DNA from: Perkinsus marinus ATCC 50983
Lineage: Eukaryota > Perkinsozoa > Perkinsida > Perkinsidae
Assembly: GCF_000006405.1 (NCBI RefSeq)
Contig: NW_003204538.1
Coordinates: 123,587-161,945 of the forward strand
Reading direction: 5' to 3'
Length of the DNA: 38,359 bases
Both the position numbers and the translations under genes were made by a program. Under the pieces are notes generated by a model that had not been told where the DNA came from, did not search any database, and saw nothing but the letters and a program-made list of their open reading frames with translations. Below, piece after piece: positions 25,141-37,343 of this stretch; the first letter of the stretch is position 1, and the number at the start of each line of letters is the position of its first letter.

Positions 25141-28100
25141 TCAACCGCCAAAGATATCAGTAAATAAATCGTCAGGAGGCCTCTTGGAAGGTGTCATCGG
25201 CAAAGGAAGTTCGGGAGGGAGCTCTACTCGAGGTTGGGGCGACTCCACTGGTTTTTCCGATGGAGACGCTCGAAGGTGCCCTGATTGTGATGATGAGGGA
25301 CCTCTAGAAGGTATTGTACACTTACCTGACGGCGGCGCTATAGGACGTGATGTATTACGATTATAACGGGATTGGCGATCTCCTCCTGCCCAACGGGACT
25401 TCTTCCCCAGACTTAGAATATCAGAGTCGTCATAGAACTTCTTGTGTCGCCATGGATCCGGACACCCGAAACGTTTACCTGCGCACATGTGCCATTCTTC
25501 CCTCTATCTGTAAGTATATTACAAACTAGAGGCTCTGCTCTCCAGTTACACTCTAACCGAGATGGTTGGAGTTTCCTCAGAGCCTCGGCAATCTCCTCTG
25601 GAGAGGCTTTCCTTCTCGTCGATTTACTATCCTTTCCTTGAGTATTGGTAACATCGAGAGTTGAACCTTCTTCACGACTGTACTCATATAGCTTGGTAAA
25701 CTCTTTGAGTTCATTAAAGTCAACTTTATCTAAGAGGATAATCCTCGAGACGACAAAGGCCGAGACTAAGGCTGAGAGATACTCACTGTTGGCTGATAAT
25801 GTTGGAGCACCGCTCGCCATTTGGGCACAGAACACCTCATACCGTCTACGTTTATCAGGATCCCTATTAAGAGCCTCCAACGAAGGACGTGATGTGTCAT
25901 GAGATGATGAGGATGATGATGATGCCTTATGCATACTGATAGTCCGACCACCCACTGCTGCAAGTAAGGCCTCCCGCCGTACCTGAAGACCATTATAACG
26001 ATCTCTGATACACACCACTAACAGCCTACGTCGTCATTAACACCTGCCCATAGTGCTTTACCCTCCCTTGACTCTCCTTCCTTCTGCTTGGTATTAGCCT
26101 CCTACATAAGAAGAATGAATAGTCGTAGTAGTATGATATAAGCCTACCGAGGTATGGCTAGTCTTCGTGGGATGATCGGGGGCTCGAGTGATAGGTTCAG
26201 CAGATATGATGCTCGTTCTCTCGGTCATAGTAATAGCTCCCTCTCGCACGGTTGGATTACTATCCAACCACTCAACTAGACGTTGATATTCTGGAGAGGT
26301 ATCCCTTAATACATCTCCATCACTGCTAGGGCCGGATACCTGATGATATCACTATTCTATGCTCTCTCTACAGCAGCACCTGTACATGAAGATGCTTATT
26401 GAATCCTCTAGGTACTCGTGGGGGTTTAGGAATGATGTTGGATAGTGAGAGTATAACATCCTCAGAGGTAGAGCATGTATCCCCTTCCTCCTCTACCACC
26501 TACCATAGCATCAATATCAATACATCACACTATTCAAGGTACTACATTGGTAAACATCCCATCTAGAGTGTGACTCTCACTACTACTCTCAACTCTTTTT
26601 GTACATCGCTGAGGCAGCCCCCTCGATCCTTTATGATCCTCATCATCAATGAGATTGATAACCTGACCACACATGGTCATCATCACGTCAAGGGTAGTAG
26701 GAGAAGCCTACCTCAGCGCTATGATGACCCCTGTCCCCAATCAGTGTATCATCATCATCATCTATCTCCACAACAGTTGTAGCATACCGTGAGGTCCCTC
26801 CTCTATTGGGTAGACTACTATTATCATACTCATTATATACTTCAACATCATACCCATCTCCTCCCTCTTCCTGGTCGAATACACCTACATAACCATCTCT
26901 ACCCTCATATATCCCCTTCAACCTCCTATTACCTATACCAAATGCACCTACAGCTTGAGTAGATCGCTTATCACGTTCTCCTCGTCCTTGCTGCTGTCGA
27001 CTGCTACTACTACTACCATCACGACGATGGTGTATGGTAGATTGAGTGGTAGGTCCTCCCTCACTATTGGAAGGACCGAATATCGATGATAGGAGCTCAT
27101 TAGCTCCAGTGGATACCCCACTAACCTTCAGTTCTCCACTATACCTACACCACTAAGCATTACAAGTATTGATAGATGTCAATACTACTACCCGACACCG
27201 TGCATATCGTTCTTATGATTGTGTACACTCCTATCGACACATCTATACAGTGCCTGTATGTTGCGATGCTCTGCTTCCTCCTCCTTCTCATCTCTCTCCT
27301 CCTCATCATCATCAAGACTAGATCGTAAATGAGGAGGTAGGGAGCATACAGTGTATACCCTGATATTGGAGGTTAATACTTTAGATGTTATCGTGAGGAT
27401 TACTTTCGCTTCCTACTACCCTCATTAGCCTCCTTATCAATAACCGAGGGACGGCGAGTGAATAGTCGAGATATTTCCCCAACTAGCATACCCTCCCTCC
27501 AACCCTGACTCCTCATGATAGCAAGACCAATCTGATACCAAGGTTCATCAACAACAACAGGAGTACAACAACTCTTACCCGCTCTCTGACTTCTACTGGA
27601 GAGTTGTCATTAAATAGTCTCGTAGTAGAAGAAGACTCCCCTCCATGATGAGTGGTCGTCACAGTAGTACTACCAATAACATTGCCACCAATACCGTCAT
27701 TGTAATCCTCCTCGTCCATGAAGTCCGATATCTAGTAGAGAGAGCTGCTAGTATAAGTAAGCATCTCAAATATTACTACTACCCTCTGATGCCGTTCTTG
27801 CTTCGTACTACTACTGCTACCATCATGCTTCTCCTCCTCCTCTTCCTCTTCCCTACCAGTACGGTCCTTCTTACTACGTCTACTGCTCACGAAGGTTGAA
27901 GGTGTCCAACCTTCCTCCGTCCCCACTGTATTGAAGTATCTTATATCATGAGTAACAAGCCTTATGATGATGATGATCGTACTACCCAGCACTAAAGCCT
28001 CCAGTAAATGCACCATGGAAACGTCTTCTGCCCTGTTCATCGGTCACAACCTGTTCCCAGGGTCTCGAGGCGTTCATAGTCTGCCGTTGTTTTGATGTAA

Positions 28101-28278
28101 GAAGGAGGCCTCCACTATAATGCCTAAATAAGCAGCATGATGATGACAGTAATGGTGATGATGAGTACCCAGCATTGATCTCTTCCTGCTGTATCCTGTC
28201 TATTTCATCGATATCAACATGGGTTAGAGGTTGACCAAGACCTGATGACCCTACTACTATCGGTGGTCTGGATGCCAT
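25141..28278 (-). CDS. GPATCH1: GPATCH1 / TOUGH G-patch domain spliceosome-associated protein
   Basis: GPATCH1 associates with the catalytic spliceosome, probably stimulating a DEAH helicase through its G-patch. The conserved N-terminal block reads RRFHGAFTGGFSAG|YFNTVG and continues EGWTPSTFVSSR, with an intron between the two halves (near 27940-27985). SDFMDEEDYNDGIGG follows, then a G-patch core IGLAIMRSQGWREGMLVG (near 27480-27530). GAFGIG and an acidic DGYDVEVYNEYDNSS stretch match the human GVGALEEEDDDIY region. KPPRVPRGF corresponds to the PPPELPRDY segment, and DPDKRRRYEVFCAQM to DPEKQKRYDEFL. LVCKRFGCPDPW matches LLCKRFNVPDPY across a 44-nt intron, and the C-terminus DDLFTDIFGG (TGA 25141-25143) matches the family SMDLFRAIF motif. 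The ATG at 28276-28278 is the likely start. Borders of two or three middle exons are uncertain. The G-patch keeps only some of the usual glycines. Confidence 0.94.
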
Positions 28279-28489
28279 ACTACTACCACCACCAGTAGGG
28301 ACAACCAATCTGAGGTTATGATGGTGATGGTGATGAAAGAACACAACAGAGGGGGTTTGGAGGATGTCGTCATCTATATTGACGGATATGATACTACATG
28401 CAGAGGGTACTGTTGCGAAGTATTATGATGATGATCTACTGAAACTAGTAGTCAACTGAGCATAGGAGTAGCAGTGGGAGGAAATGTTG

Positions 28490-30839
28490 CTAAAGATGAT
28501 GATAAATGGTATTATTAATTAGAGAATAGCTACACTGATCATGTAGACTACTACTAGGATGCAATTATATTATTATCCATATTCCAGTTCTCCTTATCGT
28601 TATGAATAATAATACTACCACTATGAGCTTTATCATCGATACAACTTGGTGTACCCTTCATCCTACTATTACTACTCATCAACTCCTCATCATAGTATTC
28701 ACCAGAGGGTCTAGTGAGTAGTATTAATCGTACTAATGCACATGCTCTATCGATATCTTCCCCTAGATGTTCACGAATCTGCCTCGAACCACTACTACTA
28801 TTACGACGGAGTTGTTCAAGCTCATGAAGGAGCCACAATACAGGGAGACCTTCTGATCCCACTGGAGCCTCTGAGTAGGTAAGGAACTCTGATAAGGCTG
28901 TTAGACGATGCCTATAGGCCTCGACTGCCGACTCAACCTCAGCTAAGAGGTTAGTAGTAGAAGCATCATTCTGGTAGGTGTCGACTGATGAGAGTAATTC
29001 ACGTATCTAGAGATAGATGTATTGGAGGAGTGGTATGACAATGATTATTATTATGATTATGACAGTACTACATGATCCACACAAAGATGAGAATACTCCT
29101 GGGCAGATAGCTTGGCGACTTCCAACTCCGAGTCGAACCATTGAGCCGTATCCTCTTCGAATGATGAGACCATGACATTCCTATGTGTTATGATGATGAA
29201 CGTGTTGAAGCTGTTGTGGTATGGTACCTTGTGTTACCCCGTTGGTATCGCCTCAGACCCTTCTCCCACATCAAAGCCTTCATCGTACATAGGAGTATGT
29301 GCATACGTTGAGCCGCCAGATCAAGGACCTCTCTATACTTAGCAAGTACTTGATGCTCTACAGATGCAAACAGATTGATGTAGCATTAAGATGATCATGG
29401 TAGGCTCACCTTCATCATAGTATGTGGTGATGTCCTCCTCCTCCTCTTCCTGGTGAGGGTCCTCATCAAGTGAAGACTCCTCCTCAATAAGCATCAATAG
29501 TGCCTCACTACACCCTCCAACCTTTTGTATATCCAGCTTAGCTCTAGTATGTAAGTCCATAAGACATCGGGCTAGTAGAGCTCTCTATAGGAAGGATGTA
29601 TTGGACGAGGGTGTCACCATGCTTTACCTTCCTCTTCATATCCCCTTTAGGAAGTACATCAATCGTATCCAACCGTAGATACTGTTCGAAATAGCTCCAA
29701 TGGTCCTCTAAAATAGTAGGAGAAGAGCTATGACCAAGCGTAAGGATGTAGATAGAGTACTACCCGATAGGACCAATAATGAAGGGTTGGTATCCTCTGG
29801 CAGCTCCTTCGTGAACAATAGTCCTCCATCATTACTCTCTATAGAGGTATTCATATCCTCTACCTCCTCCTCCTCCTCCTCCACACTAGTCAACAAGCTA
29901 TCATGGGTATCACGTTGAAGTATGCCCCCTTTCTGGAATGCTAACTTCCTCTTTCTAGCAGCCTTTGCTAGAGCAGCATCAACCCTCTTCTGCCGTTGCC
30001 AAGCTATACGTCCCCTCCACCTCTGTTCGATCATCGCGCTCGCCTCCCCTACTTTATCGCTTAGCCCTTGTAGTTGCCTTAAAAGGTTAGTCAACTTCTC
30101 ACAAGTCTTATCGTGACCATGCTGCTCTGATTTTGCCATTATCGCGGCTTCTAACTTCCTATGATACTCAGCCTGTCGTATCCTCATACAATCTAATGTC
30201 TTCTGTATAGCTGTATCATGTTGTGCCTCTACTCTCCATGATCGTGATGTCTTTACTACTGGATCACGAGATAGACCAGAACTCAATACTAATGGTGGGA
30301 GGGAACCACCATTCACAGATGCTCGGAGGAGTAACATGTAGTCGGATGTTATCTAACAGAGAGCTCAGTATTGAGGCTGCTGCTTGCATTCTTACCCTAT
30401 CACGAGTATCTCTGAGTAGTAGGCGAGTATGAGGGGAGGGTGCTGCTGCAGCAGCTACTTGAGGATCTCTTGTATGATACTGGACTCTGCTCCTCCTCCT
30501 TCTCCTCATCCTCCGTCTCGTGGATGCAGGACTACTACTGCTATTACTACTACTGTATTCCTCCTCCTCCTCGTCTTCCTCATCACTACTACTATATAAC
30601 GGTGGTGGTGGTGAACGGAGTGACGTAGAATCAAATGATGAGGCCTGGATGAGGTTCCTGTATATGTAGGTTATGGTTATAGTAGTACTCACCGTCCATG
30701 GCCATACTGCTGATGGTGACCATAATAGTGATCCCTTCATCTTTGGTAGAGTACTCCCCTTAGGAGTAGCTAAAGGTGGTGGACCTTCTATAGTGAGGTT
30801 AGATGTGTCTATAGAACTAGGTGGAGGGGATGAGCTCAT
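28490..30839 (-). CDS. Hypothetical coiled-coil protein
   Basis: Not recognised. The putative start MSSSPPPSSIDTSNLTIEG (30837-30839) leads into a Ser/Pro- and Asp/Glu-rich region with a basic stretch (RRRMRRRRRSR). Long helical, charged exons follow with heptad-like character, for example KTLDCMRIRQAEYHRKLEAA and RWRGRIAWQRQKRVDAALAK (about 30290-29900), then EDHWSYFEQYLRLDTIDVLP, RALLARCLMDLHTRAKLDIQ, EHQVLAKYREVLDLAAQRM and FEEDTAQWFDSELEVAKLSA. The last exons (28990-28554) read LLAEVESAVEAYRHRLTALS and LWLLHELEQLRRN. Short GT-AG introns separate them. The stop could be at 28490 or 28554 depending on the last intron. The gap to the upstream LRR gene is only 114 bp, so the two may be one gene. 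Confidence 0.55.
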
Positions 30840-30953
30840 TACTACTGCTACTACTACAATTATTGAGTTGAGCAGCTATCACACAAGACGAATATACGGA
30901 AATGTATCTAATTATCATCATGGTATTGGACTCATCATTCGTCAACAACAACT

Positions 30954-32997
30954 TCAAGATATTATAGGTATACTCTCCTCCTCTTCCTCATCTCCTACCA
31001 TCACTACCACGTCGGCTGATGATGATGATAGGGTGTCATTCGTTGTTACTCCTTGGCCGATGTGAGAGCTCCCCTCTACACAACTAGCATTCATGATATC
31101 CTGCATGCCTCTAGTACTAGGGTCATAAGGTATGAGCATGCCAGAATGTGGTGCAGCATTGACCTTAGCAATCACTGTTGGCCCTGCCTGTCGTCGAGGT
31201 GGATACCTGTAGCCCTATAGGACGCTGAGGTGGTAGTCTACTACTACTTGGTATCGATTAGTTGAGTTATGGTATGAAGGTGTGTGATTAAGTCTGACTT
31301 GAGATCCCTGGCATACACTCCTGAAGGGGTAGCCTCCTCTCCTCGATCTCCATCATAAGAGTCTCCGTCACTAATAGCATCTCTCACTACAGGGAAGTAC
31401 CTAATAGGGTGATAGTAGTAGTAGTAGTAGGAATAGATAGTCAGTAGCAGCATACTCCTGTAAGGCCTCTAATGTGGCATCATCATGATGATCATTATCG
31501 TCATCAATGCTAGATAGACTCCTAGTCCTCCTCCGAGACGTAGTATTCTTACCGAACCTTGTCGTATGCTTGTGAATAGACCTATGGGCCCTCCAAGTAC
31601 CCACTCAGTATATATGGAGCAGCATTACTCAGTAAACTCCTCTATAGGGTGGTCATCATGATGATACACAAGATCTCCTCTGAGTTGGGCTAGGCTTGAC
31701 AATAGGGTATTGAGTGTAGATTGAGTACCCTATTAGCATACAGTAGGAGTAATGCTGGGCGGAGTACTCACTTCTGGCAATGAGGGGTTATTACTGATAT
31801 TAATATCACGTATTCGAGGCAGTGAATAATAAGGAGCTCCTGCTAAGAGTATTGATGATAAAGACTGGCCAAACATTACCATTCTCCTTCTCTTCCCCTC
31901 GCTGTATCGTTTCCTGTAAGGCTCTAATTATACCATCAATCCTTTCAAGTCGGCAACCATTCAATGCCAAGGTCTGCAGACCTCCTCCAGCCTGCATGGC
32001 TTCCCCAGACCCAAGGCCGCAACATACAACCAATGCTGCTTCAAGCCTATTAAAGTCAGGTGATACTCCACAACCAAGAGGGTTCCTCCCTAGATCCAGT
32101 GAGCTTAGTGGGATAGACTTCTTATTACCCACTAGTACACTACGCATATTGAATATGGTCCTTAGGGCCCTAGCTGGTCTCATCAACCTGTTCTTAGCAA
32201 GGCATAGACTAGTGAGTCGGGGTAGTTCCTTCCCCACGATGGGAGCAAGCAACTGTAAGCCTGTATCAGTGAGTTGACAATTAGCCAGGGATAACTTCTG
32301 TAGTCTTCTACAGCATTTAAGTCCTTGTATAAGATCTTCTAGAGGGCCACTACTCTTCCATACAGCTGTTCGTAGTACTCCTGATAAGCCCAAGGCAGCA
32401 TTAGTAGTATTAGAAGCTCTTGATGATGATGATGATACAGGTTTCAATGGTACTCCAGTGAGATCTATAACCAATACATTATTGACCAATTTAGTAGATT
32501 GTAGATAAGTAGACAATGACTGCACTAGCTGACGAACTAGATCAGTCTCGGTAAGTATAGTATACCTACTCACTAATACTTCTATCTACCCTATACCATT
32601 ACTACTACTTCAATCGCCTCCTCCTACTCCTAACTTGATCTTTATATGCCGGTTGATGACCAAAGAAGTATGTACCAGAGTATAGTAATAATTGATATAT
32701 AGTAGGTGCCTCTTTTAAGAGCCCTACTATGGAATATAGAATGTCTCGATTAGCAAGATCAAGATCCACCACGAGTGCACCATTAGTCCTAAGATCCCTG
32801 GCAATAGCATGATCAACATCCCTATGTCCTAGTCTCCTGCATATAACCCTGTATAGCCTCTCTGTACGTATACACGCTGCTGATGATATAAAGGGTTGAG
32901 ATGTAGTACCCTTCACTACTACGTTGCTGCCTGGTGTTGTTGATGTTGAAGGAAGAGGAGGAAGAAAAGGGCTGTTGCTGCTGGTGTGGGTATTCAT
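30954..32997 (-). CDS. Leucine-rich-repeat protein, possibly CEP78-like
   Basis: Exon 1 (32997-32609, ATG start) joins in phase to exon 2 (32565-31880) and to an exon from 31839. RNase-inhibitor-type repeats are visible: VVDLDLANRDILYSIVGLL, CRRLQKLSLANCQLTDTGLQ, PRLTSLCLAKNRL, LSSLDLGRNPL, LQTLALNGCRL and LPRIRDINISNNPSLP. The order (an N-terminal helical repeat pair, then a DL..L..GL...LSLANC.L.D.GL repeat, then longer-spaced repeats) resembles CEP78, a centriolar protein. LRR proteins look alike, so this identity is tentative. Downstream exons (about 31740-30954) encode a short helix (STLNTLLSSLAQLRGDL), a basic/Ser-rich stretch and an acidic end. The stop at 30954 is the simplest reading; an intron there could fuse the gene to the coiled-coil frame below. 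Confidence 0.65.
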
Positions 32998-33210
32998 AGA
33001 CTACTACACAACATAGCACCATTTATTGAGCAAGAACTCAAAACATTGATGATGATGGCAAATATAGCATAAAAACTGTGAGGCCTCATATCCCTCTAAT
33101 GCTTGTGAATGATTATTATGATGAAGGAACTTATTGATGGTACCCTATCTGAGATCATCAACTAGTGTATACTTATCATCCTTGCCTACCCAAATACTAC
33201 AACCTACTAC

Positions 33211-35047
33211 CTAGTGCTGAGTATATCCCTGTGCCGTGGTCGTTGATCCCTGATCCAGTGTGAGTAGCTGTATGGCTTTGAATAACTGCTCTTGTTGATT
33301 AAGTATCATCTCTTGTTGTTTATATAACATCTCCACCTCTTGTGGTGATGCATGAGGTTCGGTCGTACTACTCTCCGGTTCCCCTGAAACCATCTACGGT
33401 ACTAGCGCCCATGAAATAGTAGTAGTACTTACTAAGGCCATTACTCTTGTGCTGCTCGTGAGGGGATGAGGGATGCCTAGATGTTCCTGGATTATTCCAC
33501 CATTCATCTACGCTAACTGTATCATCATCAGTGATACCGTCATTTGCATCCTCGAATAGCTTAGGATTTCGGAAAGGGTTGGTATCCAGCTTAGGACTAT
33601 CCAGATGAGCTACTCCTGGTGAATCATCTCCTCCTCCTCTAACAGTACTATGCCCTTTTGATGAGGAACCAGCACTGCCTCTCCTCGTCTTATCAATGAT
33701 GATCACTGATGTCCTACTCTGTAATCGAGGCCTTCCATGGAGATCTGGAGACTGGGGTGGTAGTGGTGGTGATGGAGGCGATGCTGCTGCTGCTGCTGAG
33801 AGGACATGACCAAGTCTTCTACTACTAACGATACTACTACCTTGATTGTTGTTGTTGTTGTTGAGATCACCTTCTTCTACCTCCTCAATTGACCATGACC
33901 CATGGGAGGATTCAGCATCATCATGTATATTGGATGGTATAGGGCTCCTCTTTACACTATCTGATAGGTGTGCATGAATGTGAGGAGAACCCTAACCTAC
34001 TCACCATCTCTGGAATCACCTCCACTAGGCTCACTTATCTGAATACGATGATATTGATGATAATGAATAGGGAATCAAATTACATCTAGGGCACCCAGAC
34101 TAGCACTCCTGCCTCGTTGTAAAGGGGGAGGAGCACTTGTTGCTGATGATGTTGTTGTTATCTTCCCTAAAAGGTGCTCGGATGTATTCATGACTAGAGG
34201 TGTAGGTCCTACTACCACTAACGGATCCAGTCTCCCACTTAGAGTGGTTTGTCTGACGATTGTTGGATCTGTTACGTCGATTGAGTAGGCTACTTGTGGC
34301 TGTATATAGGCCTTTATTACGAGGAGTATAAAGATGAGAGCTTACGTTTGGGTTTAACAGGCGCTGCTTTGGCTGGGAAGGGCTTCACGTGGAATTCCGT
34401 CACTATTGATTGGATGAATGCTTCGTCCAAGTCTACCATTTTAGCGCGTATCCTTTCGTTATCATCCAGCATCTACTCAATGCGGTAGGGGGAGTGACAT
34501 GAGAGGTATTATTACATGCCTCCATTTATCACTAGTACATAGTATCTCCATACACTCCAAAACATGCTTCCTCCTTAGTCGTGCTTTGGCAAGTTCGAAT
34601 AGGAATAACCAACAATTCTCAATCATCCAATCTGATGATATCATTAGCATTATATATATTATATAATCATCATTATTACCATCTATCTTATCGCTTTCAA
34701 GCCCCTCAGTAGCAGAGACATCCTTCTTCAAGTCAAGACATCCTCTACGAAAGGTCTGATAGTACTAATCTCAATACCCCCTTATGATCCCAACCCTACC
34801 TGAAATGCCTTCTCCTTAGAGTTTTCGAATATAGAAGGACTAGACATAGCAACCATGATCTGATGGCATCCATCCAGGAGCCTACTGGCTTCACTAGGGT
34901 CACCAGTCTAAGGCAGCAGGCAGAGACGACTATGGTATAATGTTCGTAATCACTAGTACTCACCGTAGGTACTCCTCCACCTCCACGAGGAAGGTTGCCA
35001 TAATTAGGGGGCATCCTCACTGACGGTGATAGCGATGAATCCGTCAT
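33211..35047 (-). CDS. Hypothetical Ser/Pro-rich protein with C-terminal helix
   Basis: Not recognised. The ATG at 35045-35047 gives MTDSSLSPSVRMPPNYGNLP, splicing in phase to TGDPSEASRLLDGCHQIMVA and on to FENSKEKAFQ. Later exons include FELAKARLRRKHVLECMEIL, MLDDNERIRAKMVDLDEAFI (the helical part), and PLVVVGPTPLVMN with a Ser/Thr/Pro-rich linker (PPPLQRGRSASLGALD). An acidic DDDTVSVDEWW segment precedes a Gln-rich coiled coil (EVEMLYKQQEMILNQQEQLF) before the stop at 33211-33213. Introns are about 40-60 nt. The exon chain is only partly phase-checked; the junction near 33400 is unresolved. Confidence 0.55.
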
Positions 35048-35464
35048 AGTAACTACAAACTAACAACAAGCTGCTTGTACAAGTCTACTCAAGAAACGCA
35101 CATAATGCTCTTTACAGCGGAGCGATGCAAAAAAATGGAAAATTTCCTTTTATGATGCGATTTTCACATGGATTGCTCGTGCCCGCACCAGTAAGACTCC
35201 GTCACTTCAGACAGCATTATGGTAGAATATATCTAAAGATGGGAATCAGATGAGCACTACCATACAAGTCTTACTAGGTAGAAAGTTGTCAGGAGTGGAT
35301 ATACAGATGATTATGACGATTAATGTACGTAGGTAGTGATGGGTGGGAGGGGTAGAGGGATGCAACATGGTATTCAACATTTGTCCTAATACGGCCCCTG
35401 TAGGAAGTACCAATGATACTCGATATGGCTTTTGAGGGTATACTATCATCCTGCTGATGTCCAC
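35048..35464. other. Intergenic, upstream of the Ser/Pro-rich gene
   Basis: About 420 bp without a convincing gene. It should include the promoter of the minus-strand gene starting at 35047 and marks the change from trinucleotide-rich genic DNA to the tRNA-like repeat block. Confidence 0.45.
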
Positions 35465-35738
35465 CTAGCACCGGTGTGGTGCCTGATCGGTGCACTGCGT
35501 TGGCACCATGCTAGCAGCCCGACTTTTCAGATTGTGGTACGCTATTGTGAGACTCGTCATTAGTGCTGGCTAGTCCTCCTTGTCGGTGTTGTCCTCGCAA
35601 CCATCGGCCGTATTATTCCCGATGGTTGCGCAGTGTCAGCTGTGTCGTGTCGGTTGCTCAGGGTACTGCAGCTGGTTGCGCTGTCGCGCGTTACTTGGAG
35701 CTTACGGAGGGGAATCGCAAGGCTGTAGGCACTGAGGG

Positions 35739-35775
35739 GTCCGTGCACCCCACTGGCGTGGGGCCCCGCACGGAC
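35739..35775. repeat. Conserved hairpin, unit 1
   Basis: GTCCGTGC and GCACGGAC form an 8-bp outer stem, and CCCCAC/GTGGGG an inner stem. It sits immediately beside the Glu-like tRNA sequence and is repeated in unit 2. Confidence 0.85.
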
Positions 35776-35845
35776 CTTCTGGGATTCGAACCTTAGATCT
35801 CGGGAATGAGAGACATGAGTACTAACCACTACACTATCGTCGAGT
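35776..35845 (-). pseudogene. Degenerate tRNA-Glu-like sequence (unit 1)
   Basis: It has a box A-like TAGTGTAGTGG and a box B GGTTCGAATCC at tRNA spacing, with a CTC anticodon-like loop (CTCTCAT). The anticodon, T and acceptor stems do not pair properly, so it is probably a tRNA-derived repeat head rather than a working tRNA gene. The internal Pol III boxes are still recognisable. Confidence 0.65.
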
Positions 35846-36020
35846 TCAATTTATTGTTGTTCATTGGAAGTCGTCAGGCTCTAATGTGCTATGCAATGTT
35901 AGATAAGCCCACTACCTGGAGTCGACATAGATAATGATGCTGAGCACTACACTGAGCCAAGTACAAACAATACTACTCAATAGAGTGGCTGGACAACCAT
36001 CACTGACAAAATTATAAAAT

Positions 36021-36093
36021 TTATATATCCAGGATTCGAACCTGGATCATCCGTATGACCAACCTGAAGACTAACCATTAGACCAAACTACCT
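36021..36093 (-). pseudogene. Degenerate tRNA-Asp-like sequence (unit 1, first)
   Basis: Box A-like TGGTCTAATGG and box B GGTTCGAATCC are present. The T stem is perfect (CCAGG/CCTGG), the best of the six copies. The acceptor ends and the anticodon stem do not pair. The spacing matches tRNA-Asp, but the loop reads TGGTCAT in place of CTGTCAC. Confidence 0.6.
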
Positions 36094-36273
36094 ATATAAA
36101 ATATGATGCTTCAATAATAACGCTTGATGCTCAGACTAGTTCAGACCTACTTGTACACTGGTGGGTGGTCATCCGCGACCCCACGGACACTATCCTACTG
36201 ATTGCCGTTGCACTTATCGCTGTAACACCCAACCCACTGACCTACTCTGAGTACGGGGATTTATTCCGGAATA

Positions 36274-36346
36274 TACCTCAACCCAGATTCGAACTTGGGT
36301 CTCCCGTGTGACAGCGCACGCCCATTACCTGCTGGACTAGACTGAT
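36274..36346 (-). pseudogene. Degenerate tRNA-Asp-like sequence (unit 1, second)
   Basis: It contains the exact tRNA-Asp anticodon loop CTGTCAC followed by a CGGGAGACCC stretch, as in eukaryotic tRNA-Asp(GTC). The box B region is GTTCGAATC. Box A is eroded (TAGTCCAGCAGG), and the stems pair only partly. Confidence 0.65.
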
Positions 36347-36935
36347 TGTTGATACAGTACTCCCATGTCATGCCTCCCTCCATTGAATGGAAAAAGACTA
36401 AATCGGTTATTTCTCGTAAACGGCTCATAACATTTGAAAAATTCTTTCATATTATTACTCAGCTCGACGAGAGGAGTCGATTGCACCCATTTTCAGGGCA
36501 ATCCTTACTGTCATTAACGAAATCGGCTTCCGGATCTATCACTTTTGCTGTGAGTTCCCTACCGGCTATAATGCGCGCGCCCGGGGCCCCTCCCCCAGCG
36601 CGCAAAAAGAGGCGAAAAGGGAGGAGCGCTCCATCCACCTAGCGGTGTGCTGGTTGATCCTGTCACCTGCGGTGCCAGTTGCTAGTGTACCTGCCACGCT
36701 GTGGCAGACTTGAGGTTGTACTCCGCCATGGTCCTGCCTGACACATTCTGTTAGTGACCCACTAGTGCTATTAGTTTGGTGTTGAACCAGTACCACTGGC
36801 TTGAGTGCGCACTGTTAGCCGTGCGCACTGGTCTGGGTTTTCCGATGTAGATTAGAGTGCTACTCTACTCTCTGATGCGCTCGCGCGCGTTACTTTGCAT
36901 TGCTTTGAGGGGGTTCGACTTTGCAGGGTTGATTG

Positions 36936-36973
36936 GTCCGTGCACCCCACTGAAGTGGGGACCCCGCACGGAC
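36936..36973. repeat. Conserved hairpin, unit 2
   Basis: The same outer stem (GTCCGTGC/GCACGGAC) as the unit 1 hairpin, with an inner CCCCACT/AGTGGGG stem. It is beside the second Glu-like tRNA sequence. Confidence 0.85.
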
Positions 36974-36975
36974 CC

Positions 36976-37039
36976 GTCGTAGTTCGAACCTGCGACCTTT
37001 AGGATGAGAGTCGGACTGAATAACCACTAGAGTAATACC
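36976..37039 (-). pseudogene. Degenerate tRNA-Glu-like sequence (unit 2)
   Basis: The counterpart of the unit 1 Glu-like copy, with the same CTCTCAT loop, TCTAGTGGTTA box A and a box B altered at its end (GGTTCGAACTA). Stems do not close. Confidence 0.6.
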
Positions 37040-37277
37040 TTGCTTGGATGAAAGTGTTTCGTCGAGGGTCGCCAGTCTCTAGTACCGTACACCGTGGTGG
37101 TTAGTTAAATCACAGTCGAAGACCTTGTGCTGCATATTACCAGCAGTACTTAGTACGAGTATTAACTGTCAGAGGTCGGATATAGGTCAACCGCATGGCA
37201 GAGCATGACACTTTTCAATGAGACTGAACCAAACATATACGATCTATCCCTATTGCGATGAAATGAAAAAATGTAAT

Positions 37278-37343
37278 TACTCAGATTCGAACCTGGATCA
37301 CTTAAGTGACAACCCGTCACACTATCCATTATACCAAACTTAC
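37278..37343 (-). pseudogene. Degenerate tRNA-Asp-like sequence (unit 2, first)
   Basis: Box A-like TGGTATAATGG, a TTGTCAC loop and box B GGTTCGAATCT are present. The anticodon region has become a different small palindrome (GTGAC/GTCAC). It lies 255 bp from the next copy, the same spacing as in unit 1. Confidence 0.6.

Larger units (their letters stand above)
35465..36636 (-). repeat. tRNA-like composite repeat, unit 1
   Basis: A unit of about 1.17 kb runs between two CCTAGC blocks preceded by CCACC. It contains, on the minus strand, a Glu-like and two Asp-like tRNA-derived sequences, a stable hairpin beside the Glu-like one, and a CG-rich hairpin near the right end. Unit 2 (36637-37889) has the same parts in the same order with substantial divergence. 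CG-rich blocks distinguish it from the genic DNA. The layout suggests a tandemly duplicated SINE-like or satellite element. Confidence 0.75.

Noticed and set aside
25444-25902. Plus-strand open frames opposite GPATCH1
   Set aside because: They are antisense shadows of minus-strand exons that match GPATCH1 residue by residue.
31822-32277. Plus-strand 151-residue open frame
   Set aside because: Antisense to the LRR repeats of the minus-strand gene; no independent domain.
36566-36796. Open frames in the right-end repeat block
   Set aside because: They cross the hairpin and repeat boundaries and are not kept between the two units.
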